This document shows, piece by piece, positions 1 through 7,891 of a stretch of 20,873 nucleotides of DNA. Made by a program: the position numbers and the translations under genes. Where the stretch lies: the NCBI GenBank assembly GCA_937907485.1, contig CALESR010000157.1, positions 1 to 20,873 of the forward strand. The letters are read 5' to 3'. Origin of the DNA: an uncultured Paracoccaceae bacterium. Its GTDB lineage: Bacteria > Pseudomonadota > Alphaproteobacteria > Rhodobacterales > Rhodobacteraceae. The notes under the pieces were generated by a model that searched no databases, was not told the DNA's origin, and saw nothing but the letters and a program-made list of their open reading frames with translations. Within the stretch, counting starts at the first letter, position 1; each line of letters starts with the position of its first letter.

Positions 1-1
1 C

Positions 2-616
2 GGCAAGCCGATGCTGGACGGCATCGGCGCCACCGAAATGCTGCACATCTTCCTGACCAACCGCTTTGGCGACCACCGCCCGGCCTGCACCGGCCGCCCG
101 GTGACCGGCTATCAGGCGCGCATCGTCGGCGAGGACATGCAGGAACTGCCGCGTGGTGAGGTCGGGCGGCTGGCGGTGCGCGGGCCGACCGGCTGCCGCT
201 ATCTGGGCGATGACCGCCAGCGGGCCTATGTGCGCGACGGCTGGAACCTGACGGGCGACAGCTTCTGGCAGGATGACGAGGGGCGCTTTCACTTTGCCGC
301 GCGCTCGGACGACATGATCATCTCGGCGGGCTATAACATCGCTGGGCCCGAGGTCGAGGCCGCGCTGCTGGCGCATCCCGCCGTCGCCGAATGCGCGGTG
401 ATCGGCGTGCCGGATGAGGCACGCGGCCAGATCGTGCAGGCGCATGTGGTGCTGGCACCGGGGCAGGCGGGCGATGCGCTGATGGTCAAGCTGTTGCAAG
501 ACCACGTCAAATCGGTGATCGCGCCCTATAAATACCCGCGTTCCGTGATGTTTGTGGATGCCCTGCCAAAGACCCAGACCGGCAAGATCCAGCGCTTCCG
601 CCTGCGCGACGGGTGA
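2..616 (+). CDS. Aryl-CoA ligase (2-aminobenzoate/benzoate-CoA ligase type), C-terminal part
   Basis: This is the C-terminal third of an ANL-superfamily adenylating enzyme. The reading frame is open at the left edge, so the true start lies outside the window. Visible signatures are DGIGATEM (the TE-containing motif of the adenylation site), GDSFWQDDEGRFHFAARSDD (the Asp/Arg hinge region), GYNIAGPEVE (the start of the mobile C-terminal domain) and PKTQTGKIQRF, whose Lys is the catalytic residue for adenylate formation. Such enzymes activate an aromatic or other carboxylic acid with ATP and then transfer it to CoA in the cytoplasm. The stretch GPTGCRYLGDDRQ resembles the benzoate and 2-aminobenzoate-CoA ligase branch, but the substrate cannot be fixed without the N-terminal acid pocket. 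The downstream aldolase lies 52 bases away on the same strand, consistent with an aromatic or side-chain degradation unit. The family is secure; the substrate is inferred. Confidence 0.85.
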   Translation, partial: GKPMLDGIGATEMLHIFLTNRFGDHRPACTGRPVTGYQARIVGEDMQELPRGEVGRLAVRGPTGCRYLGDDRQRAYVRDGWNLTGDSFWQDDEGRFHFAARSDDMIISAGYNIAGPEVEAALLAHPAVAECAVIGVPDEARGQIVQAHVVLAPGQAGDALMVKLLQDHVKSVIAPYKYPRSVMFVDALPKTQTGKIQRFRLRDG

Positions 617-622
617 TGGACT

Positions 623-654
623 TGGCCCCCGGCGGCGCTATGCTGCCGGGGCCA
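623..654 (+). repeat. Inverted repeat between ligase and aldolase genes
   Basis: An imperfect hairpin, TGGCCCCCGGC (623-633) against GCCGGGGCCA (645-654), pairs with one bulged C. It starts six bases after the ligase stop and ends 14 bases before the aldolase start. No T-run follows, so it is not a clear intrinsic terminator. It could act as an intercistronic mRNA hairpin or attenuate read-through. Confidence 0.45.
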
Positions 655-668
655 GACGGGGGCCTGCC

Positions 669-1418
669 ATGACCGAACCACGCAAGAACCACTTCAAGGC
701 GGCGCTGGCCGACATGCGCCCGGTGCACGGCGTCTGGTGCCAGATCGGTGACAGCGCCGTCGCCGAGATGATCGCGGCGGCGGGTTTCGACTGGATGTTG
801 TTCGACACCGAACATTCGCCGCTGACCGCCGCCAGCATCCTGCCGCTGTTGCAGGCGGTGGCGGCCTATCCGGTGTCGGCGCTGGTGCGTCCGGCCTCGC
901 TCGACGTGGCGGACATCAAGAAGATCCTCGATCTGGGCGCCCAGACGCTGCTGATTCCGATGGTGCAGACTGCCGAACAGGCGGCGCTGGCCGTCGCCGC
1001 CGTCACCTATCCCCCCGCCGGGATTCGCGGCGTTGCCGGGGCGACCCGCGCCTCGGGATTCGGGCGGATCGCCGGGTATCACGCAAGCGCGCGCGACGAG
1101 ATCTGCCTGCTGGTGCAGGTCGAAACCGTCGAGGCCGTGGCGCAGATCGAGGCCATCGCCGCCGTGCCGGGGATCGACGGCATCTTTGTCGGCCCCGCCG
1201 ATCTGGCCGCCAGCATGGGCTTTCCGGGCGAACCGGGCCGCCCCGAGGTGCGCGCTGCCGTGGTCGAGGCCATCCGCCGCATCCGCGCGGCGGGCCAACC
1301 GCCCGGCATCCTGACGCCGGACCCAGTGCTGTTCGACGCGGCCTGCGCGGCGGGCGCGGTCTTTGTGGCGCGCGATATCGACCTTCTCGCCCTGCGCAAG
1401 GGGCTGTCGCGCGGCTGA
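669..1418 (+). CDS. HpcH/HpaI-family class II aldolase
   Basis: A 249-residue protein of the HpcH/HpaI aldolase/citrate lyase family, which splits 2-keto-3-deoxy-acid type substrates into pyruvate plus an aldehyde using a divalent metal. Residues matching the known HpaI active site are visible: His49 in FDTEHSP (general base), Arg74 in LVRPA (binds the pyruvate carboxylate), Glu152 in QVET and Asp178 in GPADLA (metal ligands). The length is normal for the family (about 250). An upstream in-frame extension exists from 552, but it would overlap the ligase gene in another frame. The ATG at 669 sits behind a purine-rich GGGGG and gives the standard N-terminus. The ligase upstream suggests a catabolic pair. 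The real substrate, such as a 2,4-dihydroxyhept-2-enedioate or glucarate-type keto acid, cannot be told from sequence. Confidence 0.88.
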   Translation: MTEPRKNHFKAALADMRPVHGVWCQIGDSAVAEMIAAAGFDWMLFDTEHSPLTAASILPLLQAVAAYPVSALVRPASLDVADIKKILDLGAQTLLIPMVQTAEQAALAVAAVTYPPAGIRGVAGATRASGFGRIAGYHASARDEICLLVQVETVEAVAQIEAIAAVPGIDGIFVGPADLAASMGFPGEPGRPEVRAAVVEAIRRIRAAGQPPGILTPDPVLFDAACAAGAVFVARDIDLLALRKGLSRG

Positions 1419-1420
1419 CC

Positions 1421-2782
1421 TCAGGCCAGCAGGGCCGAGATTTCCGCCACCGCCTGCGCCACCCGGCCCTTGTCGCCGCGCCCTTCGACGTTCAACCGCA
1501 CCACCGGCTCGGTGTTCGACGACCGCAGGTTGAACCGCCAGTCGCCCACGTCGAACGACAGGCCGTCGGTCAGATCGAGGCCGCGCGCCAAGGGTTCGAA
1601 ACGGGCGCGGACAGCGGCGATGGCAGCGGCCGGGTCAGCCGGGTGGAAATTGATCTCGCCCGAGGACGGAAACGCCGCCTGCCGCGCCGCCACCAGATCG
1701 GCCAGCGGGCCTCGACGGCTGACCAGTTCGGCGATCACCAGCCAGGGGATCATGCCGGAATCGCAATGCACGAAGTCGCGGAAATAGTGATGCGCCGACA
1801 TCTCGCCGCCGTAGACCGCGCCCTGATCGCGCATCGCCTGCTTGACAAAGGCATGCCCGGTGCGCGCCTGCACCGCCACGCCACCGGCACGGGCGACCAC
1901 ATCCTGCGTGTTCCAGATCACCCGGGGATCGTGGATGATCCGCGCCCCCGGTTCACGCGCGAGGAAAACCTCGGCCAGCAGACCGACGACATACTCGCCA
2001 TCGACAAAGGCCCCCGTATGGTCGAACAGGAAACAACGATCGAAATCGCCATCCCAGGCGACGCCGAAATCGGCGCCAGCCGCGACCACCGCCGCTGCCG
2101 TCGCCGGGCGGTTTTCCGGCAGCAGGGGGTTGGGGATTCCCTGCGGGAACGTGCCGTCCGGGTCATGGTGCATCCGCACGAACCTCAACGGCGCGCCAAG
2201 CCGGGCAAGCTCCGCGGCGATGGCATCAAACGTCGGCCCGGCGGCACCATTCCCCGCATTGACGAGGAGTGTCAGCGGCTTCAGCGCCGCCACATCGACA
2301 AAGGACACGACCCGCTGCACATAGGCCGCCCGCGCCTCCTCGGCCACATCGCGCACCGACCCACCGGGACGCGCCGGGCCGAACTCATCCGCCTCGGCCA
2401 GTGCCCGGATCGAACTCAGGCCCGTCGCGGCATCCAGCGGCGCCGACCCCGCCCGCACCATCTTCATCCCGTTATAGTCCATCGGATTGTGCGAGGCGGT
2501 GACGCAGATCCCACCATCGGCGCCAAAATGGCTGGTGGCGAAATACACCTCCTCGGTGCCCGACAGGCCCAGATCCAGCACCTCGCAGCCCTCGGCCACC
2601 AGCGCCTCTGCCACGGCCCCGGCCAGCGCCTGTGACGAGGCGCGGATATCGCGCCCCAGCACCACCCGCCGCGCGCCCAAAGCCCGGGCAAAACCGCGCC
2701 CGATGCGATGCGCAATCCCCTCATCCAGATCGACCCCCAGCCGCCCCCGAATGTCATAGGTCTTGAAACAGGTCAGGCTCAT
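1421..2782 (-). CDS. manB: Phosphomannomutase (phosphoglucomutase superfamily)
   Basis: A 453-residue alpha-D-phosphohexomutase that interconverts mannose-6-phosphate and mannose-1-phosphate, the step before GDP-mannose synthesis in the cytoplasm. All four family signatures are present: TASHNP at 95-100 with the phosphorylated Ser97, the metal loop DGDFDR at 244-249, the sugar-recognition loop GEMSAHH at about 326-332, and the phosphate-binding RSSNTEP at 420-426. The GEMSAHH loop is the form typical of phosphomannomutase/phosphoglucomutase of the AlgC/ManB kind, so some glucose-1-phosphate activity is possible. The start codon overlaps the manC stop in ATGA (2779-2782), implying translational coupling, with manC read first. 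It ends back-to-back with the aldolase gene, the two stops being two bases apart. Confidence 0.93.
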   Translation of the reverse strand: MSLTCFKTYDIRGRLGVDLDEGIAHRIGRGFARALGARRVVLGRDIRASSQALAGAVAEALVAEGCEVLDLGLSGTEEVYFATSHFGADGGICVTASHNPMDYNGMKMVRAGSAPLDAATGLSSIRALAEADEFGPARPGGSVRDVAEEARAAYVQRVVSFVDVAALKPLTLLVNAGNGAAGPTFDAIAAELARLGAPLRFVRMHHDPDGTFPQGIPNPLLPENRPATAAAVVAAGADFGVAWDGDFDRCFLFDHTGAFVDGEYVVGLLAEVFLAREPGARIIHDPRVIWNTQDVVARAGGVAVQARTGHAFVKQAMRDQGAVYGGEMSAHHYFRDFVHCDSGMIPWLVIAELVSRRGPLADLVAARQAAFPSSGEINFHPADPAAAIAAVRARFEPLARGLDLTDGLSFDVGDWRFNLRSSNTEPVVRLNVEGRGDKGRVAQAVAEISALLA

Positions 2783-4227
2783 CCCTTGGCCCCCTGACCA
2801 CGGGCGTAAACATCCTCGTACCGGATGATGTCATCCTCACCCAGATACGCGCCGGTCTGCACCTCGATCAGGGTCAGCGGCAGTTTGCCGGGGTTTTCCA
2901 TCCGGTGCTTGGCGCCCAAGGGGATGAACACCGACTGGTTTTCCGTCACCAGCCGCACCTCGGCATCAATGGTCACCCGCGCGGTGCCCTCGACGACGAT
3001 CCAATGCTCGGCCCGGTGATGGTGGCTTTGCAGGCTCAGCGCGGCGCCGGGTTTCACCACGATGCGCTTGACCTGAAACCGCCCGCCCATCGCCAGACTC
3101 TCGAACCAGCCCCAGGGCCGGTGATCGCGGGGAAAACTCTCGGCCTCGGGCGCGCCGCGCGCCTTCAGCCGGGCGACGGCCAGTTTCACATCCTGCGCGC
3201 GGTCCTTGTGGGCGACCAGCACGGCATCGGGCATCGCCACGACGATCAGATCCTGCACGCCGATGCCGACCAGTTGCGGCCCTTCCGGCTCGGACCGCAG
3301 CAGGCTGTCGTGGCAGTCGATCGCGGTCGCGGCGCCTTGGGTCACGACGCCCTGCGCGTCCGGCCCGGCCTCGCGCCAGACGGCATCCCAGCCGCCAAGG
3401 TCCGACCAGACCCCGCCATAGGGCACGACGGACAGGTTCGCGGCCTTTTCCATCACCGCGTAATCAATGGAAATCGCAGGCAATTCCGCCCAAGACGCAG
3501 CGGCCAGCCGGGTGAAACCAAGGTCCGCCTGCGCCCCGCTCACCGCGGCCCGCGCGGCCGCCAGCATGTCCGGCGCGTGCTCGGCAAAGGCCTGCAGGAT
3601 CGCGGGCACCGAGACGAGGAAAATCCCGGCGTTCCACAAATGCCGACCCGAGCGCAGCAAGTCCTGCGCCGTCGCCGCATCGGGCTTTTCGACAAAGCGC
3701 AGCAAGGGATGCGGCACCGGGGCGAAATCGTCCCCCGGCGGCACGGCCAGTTCCAGCCAGCCATAGCCGGTTTCGGCGCGGTACGGGCGAATGCCAAAGG
3801 TCACCAGCCGACCGGCGCGGGCCTCGGGCGCGGCGGCCTGCACGGCCTGCCGGAACCGGTCGCTGTCGGGGATCACATGGTCCGAGGGGGCGATCAGCAT
3901 CAACCCCTCGGGCGCGCGCGCCGCCAGCGCCAGCGCGGCGGCCAGAATGGCGGGCGCGGTGTTGCGGGCCTCGGGCTCGATCAGGATGGCGGCCGGGGCG
4001 ATTTCGACACCCGCCAGTTGTTCGGTCACCACAAAGCGGAAATCCGAGGCCGTGATGACCATCGGCGCGGCAAAACCGGGGCCGGACAACCGGCGGGCCG
4101 AGGCCTGAAACAGGCTTTCCGCGCCGGTCAGGCGGGCGAATTGCTTGGGGAAGGACTTGCGCGACAGCGGCCACAACCGGGTGCCCGAACCGCCGCACAG
4201 CAGCAGGGGGTGGATCAGGTCAGTCAT
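2779..4227 (-). CDS. manC: Mannose-1-phosphate guanylyltransferase / mannose-6-phosphate isomerase
   Basis: A 482-residue bifunctional type II enzyme. The N-terminal nucleotidyltransferase domain (about 1-350) carries GGSGTRLWPLSRKSFPKQF at 12-30, the GDP-mannose pyrophosphorylase signature, then FVEKP at 178-182 and WNAGIF at 198-203. The C-terminal cupin (about 365-475) carries RPWGWFE and HHHRAEHWIVVEG (402-414), the isomerase metal site. It would make mannose-6-phosphate from fructose-6-phosphate, and GDP-mannose from GTP and mannose-1-phosphate, with ManB supplying the middle step. The reading frame stays open to 4569, but the ATG at 4227 has AGAGGAG just upstream, begins the canonical N-terminus, and lies downstream of the terminator of the previous gene. 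Which mannose- or fucose-containing polymer it serves is not shown here, since no glycosyltransferase lies in the window. Confidence 0.94.
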   Translation of the reverse strand: MTDLIHPLLLCGGSGTRLWPLSRKSFPKQFARLTGAESLFQASARRLSGPGFAAPMVITASDFRFVVTEQLAGVEIAPAAILIEPEARNTAPAILAAALALAARAPEGLMLIAPSDHVIPDSDRFRQAVQAAAPEARAGRLVTFGIRPYRAETGYGWLELAVPPGDDFAPVPHPLLRFVEKPDAATAQDLLRSGRHLWNAGIFLVSVPAILQAFAEHAPDMLAAARAAVSGAQADLGFTRLAAASWAELPAISIDYAVMEKAANLSVVPYGGVWSDLGGWDAVWREAGPDAQGVVTQGAATAIDCHDSLLRSEPEGPQLVGIGVQDLIVVAMPDAVLVAHKDRAQDVKLAVARLKARGAPEAESFPRDHRPWGWFESLAMGGRFQVKRIVVKPGAALSLQSHHHRAEHWIVVEGTARVTIDAEVRLVTENQSVFIPLGAKHRMENPGKLPLTLIEVQTGAYLGEDDIIRYEDVYARGQGAKG

Positions 4228-4325
4228 GCGCGGCTCCTCTGGCGGACGTGGCTCGTGAGGGTCGTAGCGGGCGATTGTGTCGCCGGTTTGGCCGTATCTG
4301 GGCCATGCAAGGCCGCTCAGGGCAA

Positions 4326-4358
4326 GGAAAAACCGCGCAGAGGGGGGCCCCCGCGCGG
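4326..4358 (-). terminator. Intrinsic terminator of the small exported protein gene
   Basis: Read on the minus strand, CCGCGC (4358-4353) and GCGCGG (4338-4333) form a stem around a GC-rich loop and are followed directly by TTTTTCCTT (from 4332). It lies 24 bases after the stop of the 4382-4705 gene and about 100 bases before manC. It should separate the two transcripts. This is the only hairpin in the window with a proper T-run. Confidence 0.85.
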
Positions 4359-4381
4359 CAAATTCCGATCCGTGACAGCGA

Positions 4382-4705
4382 TCACTCTTCGGAAATGGTG
4401 TATTCGCTGGTTTCGCAGATGTTGATCGCGTCTTCCAGTTCCTCGCCATCGGCAAAGACCATCTTGATGTCATAGTCGCAACCGCGATCCTCGCCGATGA
4501 TGACCTGACCGGCGCCACCGGCGGGCAGGATTTCCTCACCGAGGATGTCGTCTTCCCAATCCGAGGCATCGGTGGGCGAGGCGTAGAATTCCATCAGATC
4601 GACCGTGGTCGCGTTGTTCAGCACAAAGGTGATGTCGGCGGCGGCGGGCAGCGCAAACAGGGTGGCGGCAGCGGCAAGGGCAGCGGCGCGCAGGGTGGTC
4701 AGCAT
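4382..4705 (-). CDS. Small acidic exported protein, function unknown
   Basis: A 107-residue protein with a clear Sec signal peptide: a basic MLTTLR start, an Ala/Leu-rich core, and a probable cleavage after Ala23 (LPAAA, then DITF). The mature part is about 84 residues, rich in Asp and Glu, with exactly two cysteines (Cys76 and Cys97) that could form a disulfide in the periplasm. I recall similar small exported proteins from Rhodobacteraceae without a known role and would not transfer a name. The gene stands alone, bounded downstream by a strong intrinsic terminator and upstream by a palindrome. Start and end are convincing: the ATG opens the signal peptide. Function is open; a periplasmic binding or structural role is only a guess. 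Confidence 0.82.
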   Translation of the reverse strand: MLTTLRAAALAAAATLFALPAAADITFVLNNATTVDLMEFYASPTDASDWEDDILGEEILPAGGAGQVIIGEDRGCDYDIKMVFADGEELEDAINICETSEYTISEE

Positions 4706-4805
4706 GTGGGGGACCTATGGGTGGAGGGTTCAGAGTGTGGGTAAGGTATTCCAGCCCACAGCGGGCGGGAAGGGGGGCAAGGGGTCGAAATGACGAGAAT
4801 TTTTC

Positions 4806-4864
4806 GTAGGGTGCGTGCTCGCACGCACCATCCACCGCAAGGTGCGTGCAAGCACGCACCCTAC
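4806..4864. repeat. 59-base palindrome made of two hairpins (REP/BIME-like)
   Basis: Two 24-base arms (4806-4829 and 4841-4864) are reverse complements with one mismatch, separated by 11 bases. Each arm is itself a hairpin: GGTGCGTGC (4810-4818) with GCACGCACC (4821-4829), and GGTGCGTGC (4841-4849) with GCACGCACC (4852-4860), each with a two-base loop. It could therefore fold as one long stem or as two small ones. It starts five bases after the ettA stop (minus strand). No T-run follows on the minus strand, so it is not a standard terminator. It resembles dispersed repeats of the REP type and could stabilise the ettA mRNA 3' end. Confidence 0.85.
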
Positions 4865-4869
4865 ACCCT

Positions 4870-6525
4870 TCACCTCGTAAACTTCTTGTATTTCACCCGC
4901 TTGGGCTCCACCGAATCCGGCCCCAAACGGCGGATCTTGTCCTGCTCATAGGCCTCGAAATTGCCCTCGAACCACTCGACATGCGCGTCGCCTTCGAAGG
5001 CCAGGATATGCGTGCAGAGCCGGTCGAGGAAGAAGCGGTCGTGGCTGATGATCACCGCGCAGCCGGCGAAATCGTCCAGCGCGGCTTCCAGCGCCTGCAG
5101 GGTTTCCACATCCAGATCGTTGGTCGGTTCGTCCAGCAGCAGCACGTTGCCGCCCTCGCGCAGCAGCTTGGCCAGATGGACCCGGTTGCGTTCGCCGCCC
5201 GACAGCACGCCGACCTTCTTCTGCTGGTCGCCGCCCTTGAAGTTGAACGCGCCGCAATAGGCGCGCGAGTTCATCGTCGCGTCGCCCAGTTCCAGCACTT
5301 CCAACCCGTCCGAGATTTCCTCCCAGACGGTTTTCGACCCATCCAGCGCGTCGCGCGACTGATCGACATAGGACAGTTGCACCGTGTCGCCAAAGGTCAC
5401 ACTGCCCTCGTCGGGCGCCAGTTGCCCGGTCAACATGCGGAACAGCGTCGATTTGCCGGCGCCGTTCGGGCCGATGACGCCGACGATGCCGCCGGGCGGC
5501 AGGGCGAAGGTCAGCCCTTCGATCAACAGCTTGTCGCCCATCGCCTTTTTCAGGCCCTCGACCTCGATCACCTTGCCGCCCAGACGCGGGCCGTTGGGGA
5601 TGATGATCTGCGCGGTGCTGATCTTCTCGCGCTCGGACTTGCCCGCCATTTCCTCATAGGCGTTGATCCGGGCCTTCTGCTTGGCCTGCCGGGCCTTGGC
5701 GCCGGCGCGGATCCACTCCAGTTCCTTTTCCAGCACCTTCTGGCGCGACTTGTCCTCGCGCGATTCCTGCGCCAGCCGCTTGGCCTTTTGCTCCAGCCAG
5801 GCGGAATAATTGCCCTCATAGGGAATGCCGCGCCCGCGATCGAGCTCCAGAATCCAGCTGGTGATGTCGTCGAGGAAATAGCGGTCGTGCGTGACGATCA
5901 GGATGGTGCCGGTGTATTCGATCAGGTGCTTTTGCAGCCAGGCGATGGTCTCGGCGTCCAGATGGTTGGTCGGTTCGTCCAGGAGCAGCATGTCCGGCGC
6001 TTCCAGCAGCAGCTTGCACAGCGCGACGCGGCGCTTTTCGCCGCCTGACAGCGTGCTGACCGCCGCGTCATCGGGCGGGCAGCGCAGGGCCTCCATCGCC
6101 ACGTCGATCTGGCTGTCCAGATCCCACAGGTTCTGCGCGTCGATCTCGTCTTGCAGCGCGGCCATTTCCTCGGCGGTGTCGTCGGAATAGTTCATCGCCA
6201 GCTCGTTGTAACGGTCCAGCTTGGCCTGCTTGGCCGCGACCCCCAGCATGACGTTGCCGCGCACATCGAGGCTCTCGTCCAGTTGCGGCTCTTGCGGCAG
6301 ATAGCCGACGCGCGCCCCCTTGGCGGCCCAGGCCTCGCCGGTGAAATCCTTGTCCATACCCGCCATGACGCGCAGCAGCGTCGACTTGCCCGAGCCGTTG
6401 ACGCCGACCACACCGATCTTGACGCCGGGCAGGAAATTCAGCCGGATGTTCTCGAAAACCTTCTTGCCGCCCGGATAGGTCTTGGACACGCCGTCCATGT
6501 GATAGACATATTGATACGAGGCCAT
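4870..6525 (-). CDS. ettA: ABC-F translation factor EttA (energy-dependent translational throttle)
   Basis: A 551-residue twin-ATPase protein without membrane segments, matching the length of E. coli EttA (about 555). Domain 1 has Walker A GVNGSGKS (41-48), an insertion around 90-140 where the EttA arm sits, signature LSGGEKRR (159-166), Walker B LLLDEPTNHLD (180-190) and VTHDRYFLD. A charged linker (about 240-315) corresponds to the P-site tRNA interaction motif. Domain 2 has GPNGAGKS (352-359), LSGGERNR (441-448), LLLDEPTNDLD (462-472) and ISHDRFFLD. EttA binds the ribosomal E site and gates entry into elongation according to the ATP/ADP ratio. The frame opens at 6546, but ATG 6525 begins the conserved MASYQYVYHM and has GGAG eight bases upstream. 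It is divergent from the SPFH gene. Confidence 0.93.
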   Translation of the reverse strand: MASYQYVYHMDGVSKTYPGGKKVFENIRLNFLPGVKIGVVGVNGSGKSTLLRVMAGMDKDFTGEAWAAKGARVGYLPQEPQLDESLDVRGNVMLGVAAKQAKLDRYNELAMNYSDDTAEEMAALQDEIDAQNLWDLDSQIDVAMEALRCPPDDAAVSTLSGGEKRRVALCKLLLEAPDMLLLDEPTNHLDAETIAWLQKHLIEYTGTILIVTHDRYFLDDITSWILELDRGRGIPYEGNYSAWLEQKAKRLAQESREDKSRQKVLEKELEWIRAGAKARQAKQKARINAYEEMAGKSEREKISTAQIIIPNGPRLGGKVIEVEGLKKAMGDKLLIEGLTFALPPGGIVGVIGPNGAGKSTLFRMLTGQLAPDEGSVTFGDTVQLSYVDQSRDALDGSKTVWEEISDGLEVLELGDATMNSRAYCGAFNFKGGDQQKKVGVLSGGERNRVHLAKLLREGGNVLLLDEPTNDLDVETLQALEAALDDFAGCAVIISHDRFFLDRLCTHILAFEGDAHVEWFEGNFEAYEQDKIRRLGPDSVEPKRVKYKKFTR

Positions 6526-6561
6526 GGCGAATGCTCCAGAGGTCACGGGAATTTGCCCCGA

Positions 6562-6590
6562 TCCCTACAGCCGGGCGGGCCGCGCTGCAA
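6562..6590 (-). promoter_or_regulatory. Putative sigma-70 promoter of ettA
   Basis: On the minus strand TTGCAG (6590-6585) is followed after 17 bases by TAGGGA (6567-6562), which would start transcription about 30 bases before the ettA ATG. The spacing is ideal and the -10 match is modest. Assigned by eye. Confidence 0.42.
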
Positions 6591-6709
6591 GCATCGCCTC
6601 TTTTCCTTTGCCGCGCTTCTTTGCATAGTGGTGCGGCTAACACCGATCCGGACGAGACGTGAAACCCGACGAAATCCCGACGCCCACGCCCCTGACCACG
6701 GAGCCCTTC

Positions 6710-7591
6710 ATGCCCTTCGATTTCATCAGCGGGGGCAGCATCGTGCTGTTGCTCCTTGCCCTCTTCATCATCATTTCGCTGTTCCTCGGCGTGCGCATCG
6801 TGCCGCAGTCGCAAAAATATGTGGTCGAGCGCTTTGGCCGCCTGCGCGCGGTCCTCGGGCCGGGCATCAACCTTGTGGTGCCCTTCGTCGATACGGTGGC
6901 GCACAAGGTCTCGATCCTCGAACGCCAGTTGCCCAACACCCGGCAGGACGCGATCACCACCGACAACGTGCTGGTGCAGGTCGAAACCTCGGTCTTCTAC
7001 CGCATCATGGAACCCGAAAAGACCGTCTACCGCATCCGCGACGTCGACGCGGCGATCCAGACCACGGTGGCGGGGATCGTGCGCTCGGAAATTGGCACGA
7101 TGGAACTGGACGAGGTGCAGTCGAACCGCTCGCGGCTGACCACCCGCATCCGCGAGGCGATTGCCGATGTGGTCGATGACTGGGGCATCGAGGTGACGCG
7201 GGCCGAATTGCTCGACGTCAACCTCGACGAGGCCACCCGCACCGCGATGCTGCAACAGCTCAACGCCGAACGCGCCCGCCGCGCCGCGGTGACCGAGGCC
7301 GAAGGCGCGCGCCGGGCCGTGGAACTGAAGGCCGACGGCGAACTTTATGCCGCCGAACAGCAGGCCAAGGCCAAACGCGTCTCGGCCGATGCCGAGGCCT
7401 ATTCCACCGGCGTGATCGCCGAGGCCATCGCCAAGAACGGTCTGGAAGCGGCGCAATACCAGATCGCGCTGGCGCAGGTCGAGGCGATGAAATCGATCGC
7501 GGTCGGCGACGGCAAACAGACGATCATCATGCCCGCGCAGATGATCGAGGCCTTCGGCGACGTGTTCAAGATGCTCAAGGGCCGCGCGTGA
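6710..7591 (+). CDS. SPFH/Band 7 membrane protein (stomatin/QmcA type)
   Basis: A 293-residue protein with one N-terminal membrane segment (about 10-27, very rich in Leu and Ile) and then a full SPFH/Band 7 domain starting at VRIVPQSQKYVVERFGR. An Ala/Glu-rich coiled coil follows (about 200-250: AERARRAAVTEAEGARR and onward). It closely resembles E. coli QmcA and the paraslipins, which form large cage-like oligomers in the inner membrane and organise membrane microdomains. A GTG at 6659 would add 17 residues, but ATG 6710 has CGGAG nine bases upstream and puts the membrane anchor right at the N-terminus. The stop overlaps the NfeD gene start by one base (TGATG), the usual arrangement for this pair of partner proteins. 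Confidence 0.9.
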   Translation: MPFDFISGGSIVLLLLALFIIISLFLGVRIVPQSQKYVVERFGRLRAVLGPGINLVVPFVDTVAHKVSILERQLPNTRQDAITTDNVLVQVETSVFYRIMEPEKTVYRIRDVDAAIQTTVAGIVRSEIGTMELDEVQSNRSRLTTRIREAIADVVDDWGIEVTRAELLDVNLDEATRTAMLQQLNAERARRAAVTEAEGARRAVELKADGELYAAEQQAKAKRVSADAEAYSTGVIAEAIAKNGLEAAQYQIALAQVEAMKSIAVGDGKQTIIMPAQMIEAFGDVFKMLKGRA

Positions 7592-7875
7592 TGGAGTCGC
7601 TCTGGTGGGTCTGGATCGCGGCGGGGCTGGTGCTGGCGATCCTCGAAGTGCTGGTGCCGGGCTTCCTGTTCGCCGGATTTGCCGTCGGCGCGGTGGTGAC
7701 TGGCGCCTGGATGGGCTTTGGCCTGCCCGGAACCGCCTGGATGGCGGCCTCGCTGGTCAATGCGCTGGTGGTCTTTGCCATCGTGTCGGTGGTGGGCTGG
7801 CTGGGCATGCGGCAGGTGCTGGGCGTGCGTCAGGGCCAGATGAAACGCATCGACCACGACATCAACGAGGATTGA
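7591..7875 (+). CDS. Short NfeD-family membrane protein
   Basis: A 94-residue protein with hydrophobic stretches at about 5-22, 24-42 and 47-70, an NfeD-type membrane domain containing the sequence LEVLVPGFLFAGFAVGA. The C-terminus is a short polar tail (QMKRIDHDINED), so the soluble OB-fold of longer NfeD proteins such as E. coli YbbK/YbbJ-type partners is missing. NfeD proteins are encoded next to SPFH proteins and are thought to form complexes with them in the membrane. The gene begins at ATG 7591, overlapping the upstream TGA by one base; an adjacent GTG at 7588 would add one residue. The AAGGG nine bases upstream fits ATG 7591. The family call is good; the exact job is unknown. Confidence 0.85.
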   Translation: MESLWWVWIAAGLVLAILEVLVPGFLFAGFAVGAVVTGAWMGFGLPGTAWMAASLVNALVVFAIVSVVGWLGMRQVLGVRQGQMKRIDHDINED

Positions 7876-7891
7876 CGGCGGACACCGGGTC

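Noticed and set aside
617..668. Promoter with TATGCT before the aldolase gene
   Set aside because: No acceptable -35 at the right distance; the bases fall in the loop of a hairpin instead.
4228..4325. Promoter for manC
   Set aside because: A CACAAT hexamer is present but the nearest TTGCAT is 25 bases away; a promoter must exist here given the terminator, but I cannot place it.
2905..4425. Plus-strand open frame of 506 codons opposite manC
   Set aside because: Shadow of manC with His/Gln/Arg-rich composition; it also crosses the intrinsic terminator of the neighbouring gene.
4806..4864. CRISPR-like repeat pair or intrinsic terminator
   Set aside because: Only two inverted (not direct) units with an 11-base gap, so not CRISPR; no T-run on the ettA strand, so not a standard terminator.
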